Positions 30,495 to 39,786 of a stretch of 64,000 bases of DNA are shown here, piece after piece. The stretch spans positions 1 to 64,000 of the forward strand of contig OZ001190.1 in NCBI GenBank assembly GCA_963921355.3, read 5' to 3'. Position numbers and translations under genes: made by a program. This DNA is from CAWUEZ02 sp963921355. Lineage in GTDB: Bacteria > Pseudomonadota > Alphaproteobacteria > Thalassobaculales > Thalassobaculaceae. How positions within the stretch are numbered: the first letter of the stretch is position 1; every line of letters begins with the position of its first letter. The notes under the pieces are model-generated. The model was not told the origin of the DNA. It made no database searches and saw only the letters and a list, made by a program, of their open reading frames with translations.

Positions 30495-30881
30495 TTACCG
30501 CCGGTTCCGTCGGATGCCGCCCAAGAGCGCGCCGCCGATGGCACCGGCCGCGGCCCCCTTGCCGGCGTCCCCGGCGATGCCGCCGATGATGGCGCCGCGG
30601 GCACCGCCGCGCACCACGTCGCCACCGACCGTGTCGGGCGTGCGCCGTTCCATGCCGCCGAACAGAGCCCCGCCGACAGCGCCGGCCGCGGCACCCTTGC
30701 CGGCATCACCGGCGATCGCACCGATCATGGCACCCCGGGCGGCGCCGCCGACCGTGTCGCCCAGCATCTGATCGCCGGTGCGTTGCTGGGCGGAGGCCGG
30801 CCCGATGGCGAACGCGCCGATGCCGGCGGTCACCAGGGCAAGTCGAAGACCGGTTCTCAGTATCCGTGTTCCTATGGTCAT
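30495..30881 (-). CDS. Secreted glycine-zipper protein with internal duplication
   Basis: 128 residues from the ATG at 30881. Signal peptide (LRLALVTAGIGAFAIGPASA), then two tandem copies of a ~39-residue Gly/Ala-rich unit: GAARGAMIGAIAGDAGKGAA and GGARGAIIGGIAGDAGKGAA. This is the glycine-zipper (YMGG/OmpA-like) motif that packs helices in membranes. Role probably envelope-associated; no specific function known. It may be co-transcribed with the gene before it, which lies four bases away. Confidence 0.8.
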   Translation of the reverse strand: MTIGTRILRTGLRLALVTAGIGAFAIGPASAQQRTGDQMLGDTVGGAARGAMIGAIAGDAGKGAAAGAVGGALFGGMERRTPDTVGGDVVRGGARGAIIGGIAGDAGKGAAAGAIGGALLGGIRRNRR

Positions 30882-30885
30882 GGCG

Positions 30886-31305
30886 TCAGTCCAGCATGCT
30901 GGAGGTGCAGATGCCGAAGGCGGTGAACCCGAGCCCGTCGGTCGCCCCGGCCATCGTGAAGGCACCGGTATCGAGCTGCACCGACATGCCCCAGACCACC
31001 CCTTCATCAATCCCCTGCAGGGAAACCGAGCCCGCGTCCTCGGTGTCGCTGCCGATCTTCGACATCCGCTCCTCGCCGGTCTCGCGGCGGCTGACGATCG
31101 TTCCCGCCTTGCGATCGAGCTTCAGCAGCACCGGCAGGTTGACGCCGCCCGGCAGGGCGCGCCCGCAGGGCTCGTAGGGCGAGCAGGCCACCACCTGCTG
31201 GACCGCGCAGATCGCCTTGTCGGGGGCCGCCGCCTCCGCATCCGTCGTTGCCAGCCCGGCGAGCGCCAGGGCGCTCACACCCAGGGCAAATCCATGAACT
31301 CTCAT
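30886..31305 (-). CDS. Secreted hypothetical protein, 139 aa
   Basis: Signal peptide MRVHGFALGVSALALAGLAT, cleaved near AEA-A. The mature part has a Cys pair (CAVQQVVACSPYEPCG), a GDTEDAGSVSLQG-like beta region and ends IC-T-S-S-M-L-D. The start has GGAGGA seven bases upstream. The pattern is one seen in alphaproteobacterial secreted proteins of unknown function. The 210-base gap after it (31306-31515) shows no gene. Confidence 0.72.
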   Translation of the reverse strand: MRVHGFALGVSALALAGLATTDAEAAAPDKAICAVQQVVACSPYEPCGRALPGGVNLPVLLKLDRKAGTIVSRRETGEERMSKIGSDTEDAGSVSLQGIDEGVVWGMSVQLDTGAFTMAGATDGLGFTAFGICTSSMLD

Positions 31306-31515
31306 TCAATCCTCCTCTGTTGCACGCCGACGTACTTGGTCATCTCTTCCCGTTGAGCCTCGCACGGCCCTGCAATCCCACGCCACACCGTTCACCGCCC
31401 CGCTTGTCATTCGACAAGTGCCCGGGACTTCCACCGGCCTAGTGTTTCACATCGCCGATGCGGGGGACTCACCCTTTGATGCCAAGCGGCGGCGTTGTCG
31501 CGAGGGGGATGCGAT

Positions 31516-33216
31516 ATGACCGTGGTCGCCGTTGTACCCGATCCTGCCAGTGCCCCGCTGGTGCTCGCCTGGACGCGGGACCTGAGGGAGCCGGACGAGA
31601 CCGTTGAGGTCCTCTGCATCGAGACCGGCACCGAAGACGTGACGGTCGCCGCGGTCGAGCAGACGGTTGTGGAGTCCTGGCCCCAGGCACCGACGATCAC
31701 CGCGATCCACGGATCGACGCCGGTGGGCGAGATTCTGGCCCATCTCGACCGCGTCGACGCGCGTCTCCTGGTCACGCCGCCGTTCAAGCTGCCGACCGAA
31801 GACGACGGGGACCAGACGTCCAAAGATCTGGCGGAAACGGCGCCCTGCCAGTCCTTCGTACTGATGTCCGGCAGCAAGCGGCCGAGCGACGGGATGCGGA
31901 TTCTGTTCGTCGGCACCGGCGATGTGCATGATCGGCCCGCCGTGCACCTGATCGACACCCTGATCGACAAGCGCCAGGCCCACGTCACGCTCGGGATGAT
32001 CGAAGACGAGACCGGTGCGGAAGCCGGGCGGGCCGGCCGCACCTGGGTTCAGGCCATGCTGCACGATGCCGGCCTGGACGAGGGCCGGTTCGAGATCAAG
32101 ATCGCGGTCGACCGGCTGAAACCCCGGGGCATCCGAAGCCTGGTGGACAACCACGACGTCCTCGTGATCGGTTGGAACGGCACGCGTTACCTGCGGCCGC
32201 TGCGCCAATCCCTCGGCGAGACCTGCACCGTTGCCCTGAAGCGTCGACCGCCGCTGCGCCGCCGCAACCTGAGCGACTGGGTTCCGCAGATGAACCCGAG
32301 CGACCACGCCGACCTGCGGCTGAACCTGCGGATCGGTTCGCAATGGGGGGCGGATTTCGTCGTCATGCTGGCGCTGGCCTCGGCGATCGCCTCGCTGGGG
32401 CTGCTGCAGAACTCGCCGGCCGTGGTCATCGGCTCGATGCTGCTCGCCCCGCTGATGACGCCGATGATCGGGCTCGGCCTCGCCATGGCCCAGGCCAGCC
32501 CGCAATTCGCCCGGCAGTGTGGCACCTCGATCGGGCTCGGCATGCTGTTGACGCTGGCGGTCAGCACCACCATCGGCCTGGTGACGCCGACGGGGGAAAC
32601 CCTGACCCAGGAGGTGCTGGCCCGCGGTGAGCCGCACATCCTCGACCTGCTGATCGCCGTGTTCGCCGCCGGCGCCGCGACCTTCGCCATGGCCAGGCCG
32701 AACATCGTGGGTGCGGCCGCCGGGGTTGCCATCGCCACCGCCCTGGTGCCGCCGCTCTGCTCGGTCGGGATCGCGCTTGCCAGCGCCGAATGGCTGACAG
32801 CGCTCGGCGCCCTGCCCTGGATCAACGGTGATGCCCGGGCGATCCGTCAGATCCTGGTCAACATCATCTCGAATGCCCTGAAGTTCACGCCCGAGTCGGG
32901 TGCGGTGGAGATTTCGACGAACGACGAGGGAGAGGCCGGCGTGAGTGTGCGGGTGCGGGACACGGGCATCGGAATACCCGCCGACAGCATCGACACTGTC
33001 TTTCAGCCCTTCGTGCAGGTGGCCGATATCTGTACGCGATCGCATGCGGGCACCGGACTGGGGCTATCGATCGTGCGCGCGCTGGTCGATCTCCACGGTG
33101 GCACGGTCCGCCTGACCAGCGAGCCCGGAGTCGGTACGGAAGTGATAGTCCGGTTTCCGCGGGGATGGTCCGGCCCGGACCAGAGATCGATTCAATCTGA
33201 CCGAATCTCGCCCTAA
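31516..33216 (+). CDS. DUF389 membrane protein fused to a histidine-kinase ATPase domain (chimera)
   Basis: 566 residues from the ATG at 31516 (GAGGGGG nine bases upstream). Residues 1-250 look like two universal-stress-type domains (MRILFVGTGDVHDRPAVHLI). Residues ~275-430 are the DUF389 membrane core (NSPAVVIGSMLLAPLMTPMI, AIATALVPPLCSVGIAL). At residue ~434 it passes without linker into a complete HATPase domain: N box ISNALKFTPESG, G1 DTGIGIPAD, F box FQPFV, G2 GTGLGLSIV. There is no phosphoacceptor-His (HisKA) domain, and DUF389 lacks its last helices. It could be a deletion fusion of two genes or a true new architecture. Confidence 0.85.
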   Translation: MTVVAVVPDPASAPLVLAWTRDLREPDETVEVLCIETGTEDVTVAAVEQTVVESWPQAPTITAIHGSTPVGEILAHLDRVDARLLVTPPFKLPTEDDGDQTSKDLAETAPCQSFVLMSGSKRPSDGMRILFVGTGDVHDRPAVHLIDTLIDKRQAHVTLGMIEDETGAEAGRAGRTWVQAMLHDAGLDEGRFEIKIAVDRLKPRGIRSLVDNHDVLVIGWNGTRYLRPLRQSLGETCTVALKRRPPLRRRNLSDWVPQMNPSDHADLRLNLRIGSQWGADFVVMLALASAIASLGLLQNSPAVVIGSMLLAPLMTPMIGLGLAMAQASPQFARQCGTSIGLGMLLTLAVSTTIGLVTPTGETLTQEVLARGEPHILDLLIAVFAAGAATFAMARPNIVGAAAGVAIATALVPPLCSVGIALASAEWLTALGALPWINGDARAIRQILVNIISNALKFTPESGAVEISTNDEGEAGVSVRVRDTGIGIPADSIDTVFQPFVQVADICTRSHAGTGLGLSIVRALVDLHGGTVRLTSEPGVGTEVIVRFPRGWSGPDQRSIQSDRISP

Positions 33217-34778
33217 GCGACCATCGCTTCCTTGGGGAACAGCAGCGTCACGCGAGTCCCATGGCCGACGCGGCTGTCAATGGAGAGCTTTCCGCCAACC
33301 CGCTCGATGATCTGCTTTGAGATGTACAGCCCAAGCCCGAGACCGGGTTTCGCGATGAGCGGATTCTGAACCCCGCGGAAGAAGGGTTCGCCCAGACGGT
33401 CGAGCTGATCCGGCGCAATCCCCGGACCCTGATCCTGCACGATAACGGCCAGTCGATCCTCGCACTCGGTCAGGTCGACCGTAACCACGCCGCCCCTGGG
33501 GCTGAACTTCGCGGCATTGCCGATGACATTCAGCAGCAGTTGCCGCAACTCGGTCTTCGGTCCGTGGATCCGGTGGCCGGAGCGGATCCGTTCAAACGTG
33601 ACCCGCTGGTCGACGACGAAAGACGCCCCGGAAAGCGTGTCAAAAGCGAAACCGACCAGATCGTCGATCGCAATCGGGCCCTCGGTCCGCGAATCGATCT
33701 CGGGGTCGGGCACCGAGACATTGAGAATGTCCTCGATCAGCGACCCCAGGTGATTGGCGGAGGAGAAAATGCTCTCCGCGTACTCGGCGTATTTCGATGG
33801 CGATACCGCATCCAGTGCCTGCGACCGCATCAGGTCCGAGAAGCCGATGATCGCGTTCAGGGGCGTGCGCAACTCATGGCTCATCTGGGCGAGGAACATG
33901 TCCTTGGAACGGTTTGCCAGTTCCGCCTGTTCCAGGGCCAGGCGCATGGTCTCTGCCGCCGTGATCTCCTGGGTGATGTCCAGCACAAGGCTGTACCAAA
34001 CCGTGCCTCCCAACTCGTCGGGCTCGGGCTGGCCGGTGCCGAACAGCCACTTCTCGCAGCCCGACGGCGTGATGATCCGCCATTGGTGGTGCCACGGGGT
34101 CAGGGTCTCGACCGCGTGACTGATTGAGCGTCGCAGGTCGTCGAGGTCGTCCGCGTGGACCATCTGGCGAAGCGGACTCGCATCCTTCATCAACGCCTCG
34201 GAACTGAGCTCCCATATGCCCAGGCAACCGGGGCTTATGTAGTCGACCTTGATCCACCCGTCCGGTGTGCGGGTATGCTTGAAGATCGCCCCTGGGAGGT
34301 TCTTGGCCAGCCGGCGCAGCAGCGCTTCCTGGCCGGCAAGCTTGCGGTTGAACGCCTCGATCTCGGTCAGCCGGTCTTCGGCGATTGCCTGTAGCCGCCT
34401 GGCTTCGCTCTCAGACCGGCGCAACTCCGTGATGTCGGAATAGGTTGTCACGAACCCGCCGTCGGGTGTCGGATTGCCCTGGATCAGCAGGACGGTACCG
34501 TCCGGACGCTCACGCTCGAGGCTGTGCGGAACGTTCTGGCGCGCCAGGTTGATGCGGGTCGAAACCAGATCCTCAACCGCGCCGGGCCCGTACTCACCCC
34601 GCTCGGCGTTGTATTGAAAAAACGCCGCCGCTGGCGTTCCACTCCGGCCGAATTCCGCTGGAAAGCCCAACAATTCAAGATACTTCTTGTTGCAGAAGAC
34701 TAGGTTCAGGTCGGCGTCGAAATAGCTGACGGCCTGGTTCAGGTGCTCCGCCACCGCCTTGAGATAGTCTGTGTCCAT
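33213..34778 (-). CDS. PAS-domain sensor histidine kinase
   Basis: 521 residues from the ATG at 34778 (GGAGGA upstream). Two PAS domains (residues ~5-125, LNQAVSYFDADLNLVFCNKK; ~165-285), a coiled segment, then HisKA with the phosphorylated His in AQMSHELRTPLNAIIG, and HATPase (NVIGNAAKFSPRGGVV, DQGPGIAP, GLGLGLYISKQI). No transmembrane segment, so a cytoplasmic sensor of small molecules, redox or light. No response regulator is adjacent. It ends overlapping the chimera stop by four bases, convergently. Confidence 0.9.
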   Translation of the reverse strand: MDTDYLKAVAEHLNQAVSYFDADLNLVFCNKKYLELLGFPAEFGRSGTPAAAFFQYNAERGEYGPGAVEDLVSTRINLARQNVPHSLERERPDGTVLLIQGNPTPDGGFVTTYSDITELRRSESEARRLQAIAEDRLTEIEAFNRKLAGQEALLRRLAKNLPGAIFKHTRTPDGWIKVDYISPGCLGIWELSSEALMKDASPLRQMVHADDLDDLRRSISHAVETLTPWHHQWRIITPSGCEKWLFGTGQPEPDELGGTVWYSLVLDITQEITAAETMRLALEQAELANRSKDMFLAQMSHELRTPLNAIIGFSDLMRSQALDAVSPSKYAEYAESIFSSANHLGSLIEDILNVSVPDPEIDSRTEGPIAIDDLVGFAFDTLSGASFVVDQRVTFERIRSGHRIHGPKTELRQLLLNVIGNAAKFSPRGGVVTVDLTECEDRLAVIVQDQGPGIAPDQLDRLGEPFFRGVQNPLIAKPGLGLGLYISKQIIERVGGKLSIDSRVGHGTRVTLLFPKEAMVA

Positions 34779-34902
34779 ACCCGTCCTCCGGGATCCGCCC
34801 GATGCTGGCCAAGGTGTCTTGGCGCATACAGAGATACCAGAAATCGGCCGCATTCGCATATTTGGGTATTTTGCCTTCCGACGCCTCAGGGGGGCGACAG
34901 AG

Positions 34903-36843
34903 TCAGTCGGCGCCAAGCTGGAAGGTTCGGACCCCGTCCTGCTTCACCTCACCGTTGGCCATCAGCGCGTTCAGAGCGGCGGCGGTGATGGCGTCGGCGT
35001 CGAGGCCGGCGGTGGCGTACTGCACGTCAGGCTTGTCGTGGTCGATCGGCCGGTCCGGCAGGGTCAGCGGCCGGATCGCCAGGCCGCCGTCGAGCAGACC
35101 GGCGTTCGCCAGATGGGTCAGCACCTGGGCCGAGAATCCGCCGACCGACGCCTCCTCCACCGTGATCAGAACCGCATGCTCGCGCGCCAGCCGCGTCACC
35201 AGCTCGCCGTCGATCGGCTTGGCGAACCGCGCGTCCGCAACCGTCGTCGAGATGCCCCGCGCCTGCAGCGCATCCGCCGCCCGCAGCGCCTCCTGAAGCC
35301 GACCGCCCAGCGACAGGATCGCCACCGTCGTGCCCTCGCGCACCACCCGACCGCGCCCGATCTCCAGAACCTCACCGCGGGCCGGAAGCTCGACCCCGAC
35401 ACCTTCGCCGCGCGGATAGCGCACCGCACTCGGACCGTCATCGATCGCCGCCGCCGTCGCCACCATGTGCCGCAGCTCCGCCTCGTCCGACGGCGCCATG
35501 ATCACGAAGTCCGGCAGGCACCCGAGATAGCTCAGGTCATACGCCCCCGCATGGGTCGCACCGTCCGCCCCGACCAGACCCGCCCGGTCGATCGCAAAGC
35601 GCACCGGAAGCTTCTGAAGCATCACGTCGTGCACAACCTGGTCGTAGGCCCGCTGCAGGAACGTCGAGTAGATCGCCGTGAACGGCTTCAGCCCCTCGCA
35701 CGCCATCCCGGCGGCGAAGGTCACCGCATGCTGCTCGGCGATCCCGACATCGAAGCAGCGGTCCGGAAACCGCTCGGCGAACTTGTTCAGACCGGTACCC
35801 GACGGCATCGCCGCCGTCACCGCCACCACCCGCTCGTCGGCCTCCGCCTCCTGGATCAGGCTGTCCGCGAACACACCCGTATACGACGGCGCGTTCGCCT
35901 TCGGCTTCGACTGCGCACCGGTCACCACGTCGAACTTCGCAACCGCGTGGTACTTCTCCGCGTGCGCCTCCGAAAACGGATGGCCGTGGCCCTTCTCCGT
36001 CACCACATGCAGAAGCACAGGGCCGTGCTTGCGACCCTTCAGTTTCTTGAGGATCGGCACCAGATGGCTCAGGTCATGACCGTCGACCGGGCCGACATAG
36101 AAGAAACCGAGTTCCTCGAACAGCGTGCCGCCGGTCAGCAGGCCGCGCGCGAATTCCTCCGCACGCGCGGCGGTCCGTTCGAGCGATCGGGGAAAACGCT
36201 TCGCCACCTGCTTGGCCAGTTCGCGAACCGTACAGAACGAGCGCGACGACACGATCTGGCTGAGATAGGCGCTCATCGCACCGACCGCCGGTGCGATCGA
36301 CATGTCGTTGTCGTTCAGAATAACCAGCATCCGGCTGTCCGTGGCGCCCGCATTGTTCATGGCCTCGTAGGCCATGCCCGCGCTCATGGAACCGTCGCCG
36401 ATGACCGCGACGACGTCGAAGTCCGTACCGTTGAGATCCCGTGCCGTCGCCATACCAAGCCCGGCGGAGATCGAGGTCGAGCAATGAGCCGCCCCAAACG
36501 GGTCGTAGTCGCTCTCCGAACGCTTGGTGAAGCCGGACAGCCCGCCGCCCTGCCGTAGCGTGCGGATGCGGTCGCGCCGGCCGGTCAGGATCTTGTGCGG
36601 ATAGGCCTGGTGGCCGACATCCCAGATTACCTTGTCGTTTGGCGTGTCAAAGACGTGATGCAGGGCAACCGTCAGCTCGACCACACCGAGACCGGCTCCG
36701 AGATGGCCACCGGTCACCGACACCGCGTCGATCGTCTCCTGACGCAGTTCATCCGCAACCTGCCTGAGATCGGAAACCGACAACGCCTTCAGGTCCTCGG
36801 GGATGTGAACCCGATCCAGAAGCGGTGTTTTCGTCTCGACCAT
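34903..36843 (-). CDS. dxs: 1-Deoxy-D-xylulose-5-phosphate synthase
   Basis: 646 residues. Thiamin-diphosphate motif GDGSMSAGMAYEAMNNAG, N-terminal HVFDTPNDKVIWDVGHQAYP and LVGADGATHAGAYDLSYLGC are all present. It makes DXP from pyruvate and glyceraldehyde-3-phosphate, the entry step of the MEP pathway for isoprenoids (carotenoids, phytol/geranylgeraniol tails). It is the last gene of the leftward photosynthesis block. A second dxs may exist elsewhere. Confidence 0.95.
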   Translation of the reverse strand: MVETKTPLLDRVHIPEDLKALSVSDLRQVADELRQETIDAVSVTGGHLGAGLGVVELTVALHHVFDTPNDKVIWDVGHQAYPHKILTGRRDRIRTLRQGGGLSGFTKRSESDYDPFGAAHCSTSISAGLGMATARDLNGTDFDVVAVIGDGSMSAGMAYEAMNNAGATDSRMLVILNDNDMSIAPAVGAMSAYLSQIVSSRSFCTVRELAKQVAKRFPRSLERTAARAEEFARGLLTGGTLFEELGFFYVGPVDGHDLSHLVPILKKLKGRKHGPVLLHVVTEKGHGHPFSEAHAEKYHAVAKFDVVTGAQSKPKANAPSYTGVFADSLIQEAEADERVVAVTAAMPSGTGLNKFAERFPDRCFDVGIAEQHAVTFAAGMACEGLKPFTAIYSTFLQRAYDQVVHDVMLQKLPVRFAIDRAGLVGADGATHAGAYDLSYLGCLPDFVIMAPSDEAELRHMVATAAAIDDGPSAVRYPRGEGVGVELPARGEVLEIGRGRVVREGTTVAILSLGGRLQEALRAADALQARGISTTVADARFAKPIDGELVTRLAREHAVLITVEEASVGGFSAQVLTHLANAGLLDGGLAIRPLTLPDRPIDHDKPDVQYATAGLDADAITAAALNALMANGEVKQDGVRTFQLGAD

Positions 36844-36891
36844 GTCAGCCTCCCGAGCTGTCCCCGCTGTCTCCGGCGCGGGGTTATCCGT

Positions 36892-37200
36892 TCATTCACG
36901 TACCCCGGCACGTACCCCGGACGTTAGCCAGCGGTCTTTCAGTTCAAGCAGGTGGACGGCGAAGGCCAGCGTCAGAAACAGCGCGCTCCACAGCCACGCC
37001 GCATCCAGCATGGCGGCGCGGAATGCCGCGACCAGGAACCCGCCGGACAGCAGAAACGGAAGCAGCACCATCGGCGCCAACCCGCGCCGCGTCCAAACCC
37101 AGTATCCGCCGAGCATGAGCCCTTCCAGAATCAGCACGGCGAGGACGATGTCGAAGATCCGTCCGCTCTCGAACCAGGACTGGATCAACGTCGCCTCCAT
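36892..37200 (-). CDS. Small membrane protein of the photosynthesis cluster, 102 aa
   Basis: Starts MEATLIQSWFESGRIFDIVL, with about three transmembrane helices (DIVLAVLILEGLMLGGYWVW, APMVLLPFLLSGGFLVAAF, AAWLWSALFLTLAFAVHLLE). It lies 11 bases after bchP and just before dxs, in the same operon. I do not know a defined function; it may help assemble or anchor pigment-synthesis proteins. Confidence 0.8.
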   Translation of the reverse strand: MEATLIQSWFESGRIFDIVLAVLILEGLMLGGYWVWTRRGLAPMVLLPFLLSGGFLVAAFRAAMLDAAWLWSALFLTLAFAVHLLELKDRWLTSGVRAGVRE

Positions 37201-37211
37201 ACCGCGGCGCC

Positions 37212-38411
37212 CTACGAAGCCTTCACGAGGCCGAGGAGATGGGCCACGTCCTTGAAGAAGATCTTGACGTGAGCAAGCGGGTCGGCGCGCACCAGTTCCT
37301 TGTTCATGTACGCCTGCCAGGTGAGCCGCTGCACGTCGGGGTCGTCGCACATGCTCACGAAGCGCTCGCGCCGCTTGTCGTTCTTGTACCAGAACGCCTG
37401 CATGATCCCGAGGATCCAGAACACCCGGCCATGGGCGGACATGAACCGTTTGCGCGCACCCGCGAGCGCCTTCGCATCAGCGGTTTCCAGGAATGCCGCC
37501 GCGGCATCCGCCGCCAAGCTCCCCCCGAGCATCGCGTAGTAGATGCCCTCTCCCGAAGCGGGCGCGACCACGCCGGCGGCATCACCGGCGAGCACGACGT
37601 CACGACCATTGTCCCACCGCCTGAGGGGCTTCAACGGGATCGGCGCCCCTTCCTTTCGGACGGTGGTTGCGGTGTCGAGACCGGCCTGGCCGCGCAGGGC
37701 CGCGGTCGCATCGCGCAATCCGAAGCCTTTCTGCATGCTGCCGGTTCCGACGCTGGCGGTGCGGCCATGGGGGAAGATCCAGGCGTAGAAGTCCGGCGAC
37801 AGATGCCCTTGATAATAAACGTCGCAGCGTTCGCCGTCGTAGGACGGCGGCGCGTCATCGCCGTAGTTGATGATCTCATGGTAGGCGAACACGCATTTCA
37901 CGTTCTCTCCGCCCGGCACCTCGAGCTTCGCAACCTTCGAACGCGCGCCGTCGGCGCCGATGACCACCCGCGCCCGCAAGGTCTGCAGGCCGTCTTCACC
38001 GCCGCTCTTCGGATGGTAGTGCACCGTCGCGATTCCCGGCTCGTCGCGGGTGATGCGTTCGAACGTGCCGGTATGGCGTTCGGCACCGTGGCGCGCCGCC
38101 CGGTCACGCAGGTATTCATCGAACACGTCGCGATCGACCATACCGACGAAGCCGCCATCGATCGGCATGTCGACAGCCCGGGCCGACGGCGCGACGATCC
38201 GGGCGGTTCGAACTTTGGCGACCAGCAGAGAGTCCGGGATGTCGAAATCGCGCAGCAATCGCGGCGGAATGGCACCACCGCATGGCTTGATCCGGCCGGC
38301 CCGGTCGAGCAGCGCGACCGAGTGACCGCGCCGCGCCAGGTCGTCCGCCGCGGTCGCGCCGGACGGGCCGCCGCCGACGACGACCGCATCGAAGATCTGT
38401 CCGTCCGCCAT
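37212..38411 (-). CDS. bchP: Geranylgeranyl diphosphate/bacteriochlorophyll reductase
   Basis: 399 residues from the ATG at 38411 (AGAGGAG upstream). FAD-binding signature VVVGGGPSGATAADDLARRG, CGGAIPPRLLRDFDIPDS, and VLAGDAAGVVAPASGEGIYY match geranylgeranyl reductases. It reduces the geranylgeranyl tail of bacteriochlorophyll to phytyl (three double bonds, NADPH). Usual length and usual position after bchG and the bch2-type transporter. Confidence 0.95.
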   Translation of the reverse strand: MADGQIFDAVVVGGGPSGATAADDLARRGHSVALLDRAGRIKPCGGAIPPRLLRDFDIPDSLLVAKVRTARIVAPSARAVDMPIDGGFVGMVDRDVFDEYLRDRAARHGAERHTGTFERITRDEPGIATVHYHPKSGGEDGLQTLRARVVIGADGARSKVAKLEVPGGENVKCVFAYHEIINYGDDAPPSYDGERCDVYYQGHLSPDFYAWIFPHGRTASVGTGSMQKGFGLRDATAALRGQAGLDTATTVRKEGAPIPLKPLRRWDNGRDVVLAGDAAGVVAPASGEGIYYAMLGGSLAADAAAAFLETADAKALAGARKRFMSAHGRVFWILGIMQAFWYKNDKRRERFVSMCDDPDVQRLTWQAYMNKELVRADPLAHVKIFFKDVAHLLGLVKAS

Positions 38412-38427
38412 CCGGCCGCTCCTCTGG

Positions 38428-39786
38428 CTACTGACCCGCGACGCCGGCCATGACGCCGTCGCCCATGGTGGTTGCGCGCAATTTGGCGTGATCGGCCTCG
38501 GTCCGCCCGATCCGATAGGCCAGCACGGCGGCGACCAGGAACAGGACGCTTTCTGCCGCAAAGACCAGACCGTAGGCCAGTTCCGGCATGCCGACCGCCA
38601 GGCGGGTGGCGTCGACGGCGACCGTGCCGAGAAAACCGCCGATCCCGAAAGCCACGCCCTGGGCCGCCCCGAACACGCCCATTCGGGTGCCCTCCCGGCC
38701 AGACTTGCCGGCCGCGGCCAATCCCATCATCGAGCCGATCGCGGCGACGGCGAACGCACCGTTGCTGACACCGAGCAGGAAGACGTTGGCCTTGAGCGGC
38801 CAGGTCGTCGACAGAGTGCCGCCAAGCGCCAGTGCGAAAAGCGCGATCGCCGATGCGACGCACCCGCCGACCACCCAGACCCGCATGGAGCCGAGCTTCA
38901 CGCCGCCAAGGACCGTGCACAAGAAGCCGACCAGCACCATCCCGACGAAAACGCCGCCATGATGCACCCCGGAAAGGGCGGTCGACTCGCCAGGCGTGTA
39001 GTTGAAAACCAATCCGGCGAAGGGCTCGAGAATCAGGTCCTGGGCGCTGTAGGCGAGCATCGAAACGAAGACGAAGATCGCGAACCGGCGCGCAGTGTGC
39101 TCCTGCCAGACTTGGAGCAGCGCGTCACGGAACGGCGGCTTGTCTTCCGAAGGGCGGCTGAATGCCGGGCGGTCAGCGCCCTCCACCCGCCAGACCGCCA
39201 GCACCGTAAGGACCACGGCAGCGACGCAGACACCGGCAGCGACAACAACAAGACGCTCGGGCGAGTACGGATCGAGCAGCGCCCCAACTGTGATGGCCGT
39301 CACCGCCAGGCCGGCGATCATCATCAGCCAGACGATGGTTGCCGCCGCCGCGCGACGGCCTTCATGCACATGGGTCGCAAGCAGCACCAGAAGCGACGTG
39401 CCGGATGCTCCGACCCCGGCGCCGATCGCGAGATAGGAGACAACCGCCGCAACCATGCCCCAGACCGGCGCCGTCGCCATCCAGGCGGTCGCCGCCGCCG
39501 CGCCCACGCCGCCCGCGGCCAGCACCACCATCCCACCAACGATCCAAGGGGTCCGACGCCCCCCGACATCCGAGCCGTATCCCCAGCGTGGCCGCAGGGT
39601 CTGGACCGCGTAGTGAATGGCGACGAGAGCACCCGGCAGCATCGCCGGCAGTGCCAGTTCGACGACCATGACCCGATTAAAGGTCGCCGTCGTCAGCACC
39701 ACGATCGCCCCAAGCGCAGTCTGAACCAGACCCAGGCGAACGATGCCGACCCAGCCGATAGCCCCCGCTGTACCGCGCGCGGTCAT
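38428..39786 (-). CDS. bch2: BCD-family (PucC-like) MFS protein
   Basis: 452 residues, twelve predicted transmembrane segments. Its N-terminus (VRLGLVQTALGAIVVLTTAT, FNRVMVVELALPAMLPG) matches the PucC/LhaA/Bch2 family, whose members help assemble light-harvesting complexes or move bacteriochlorophyll. It corresponds in position to the ORF between bchG and bchP of other photosynthesis clusters. Its start overlaps bchG as ATGA. Confidence 0.88.
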   Translation of the reverse strand: MTARGTAGAIGWVGIVRLGLVQTALGAIVVLTTATFNRVMVVELALPAMLPGALVAIHYAVQTLRPRWGYGSDVGGRRTPWIVGGMVVLAAGGVGAAAATAWMATAPVWGMVAAVVSYLAIGAGVGASGTSLLVLLATHVHEGRRAAAATIVWLMMIAGLAVTAITVGALLDPYSPERLVVVAAGVCVAAVVLTVLAVWRVEGADRPAFSRPSEDKPPFRDALLQVWQEHTARRFAIFVFVSMLAYSAQDLILEPFAGLVFNYTPGESTALSGVHHGGVFVGMVLVGFLCTVLGGVKLGSMRVWVVGGCVASAIALFALALGGTLSTTWPLKANVFLLGVSNGAFAVAAIGSMMGLAAAGKSGREGTRMGVFGAAQGVAFGIGGFLGTVAVDATRLAVGMPELAYGLVFAAESVLFLVAAVLAYRIGRTEADHAKLRATTMGDGVMAGVAGQ

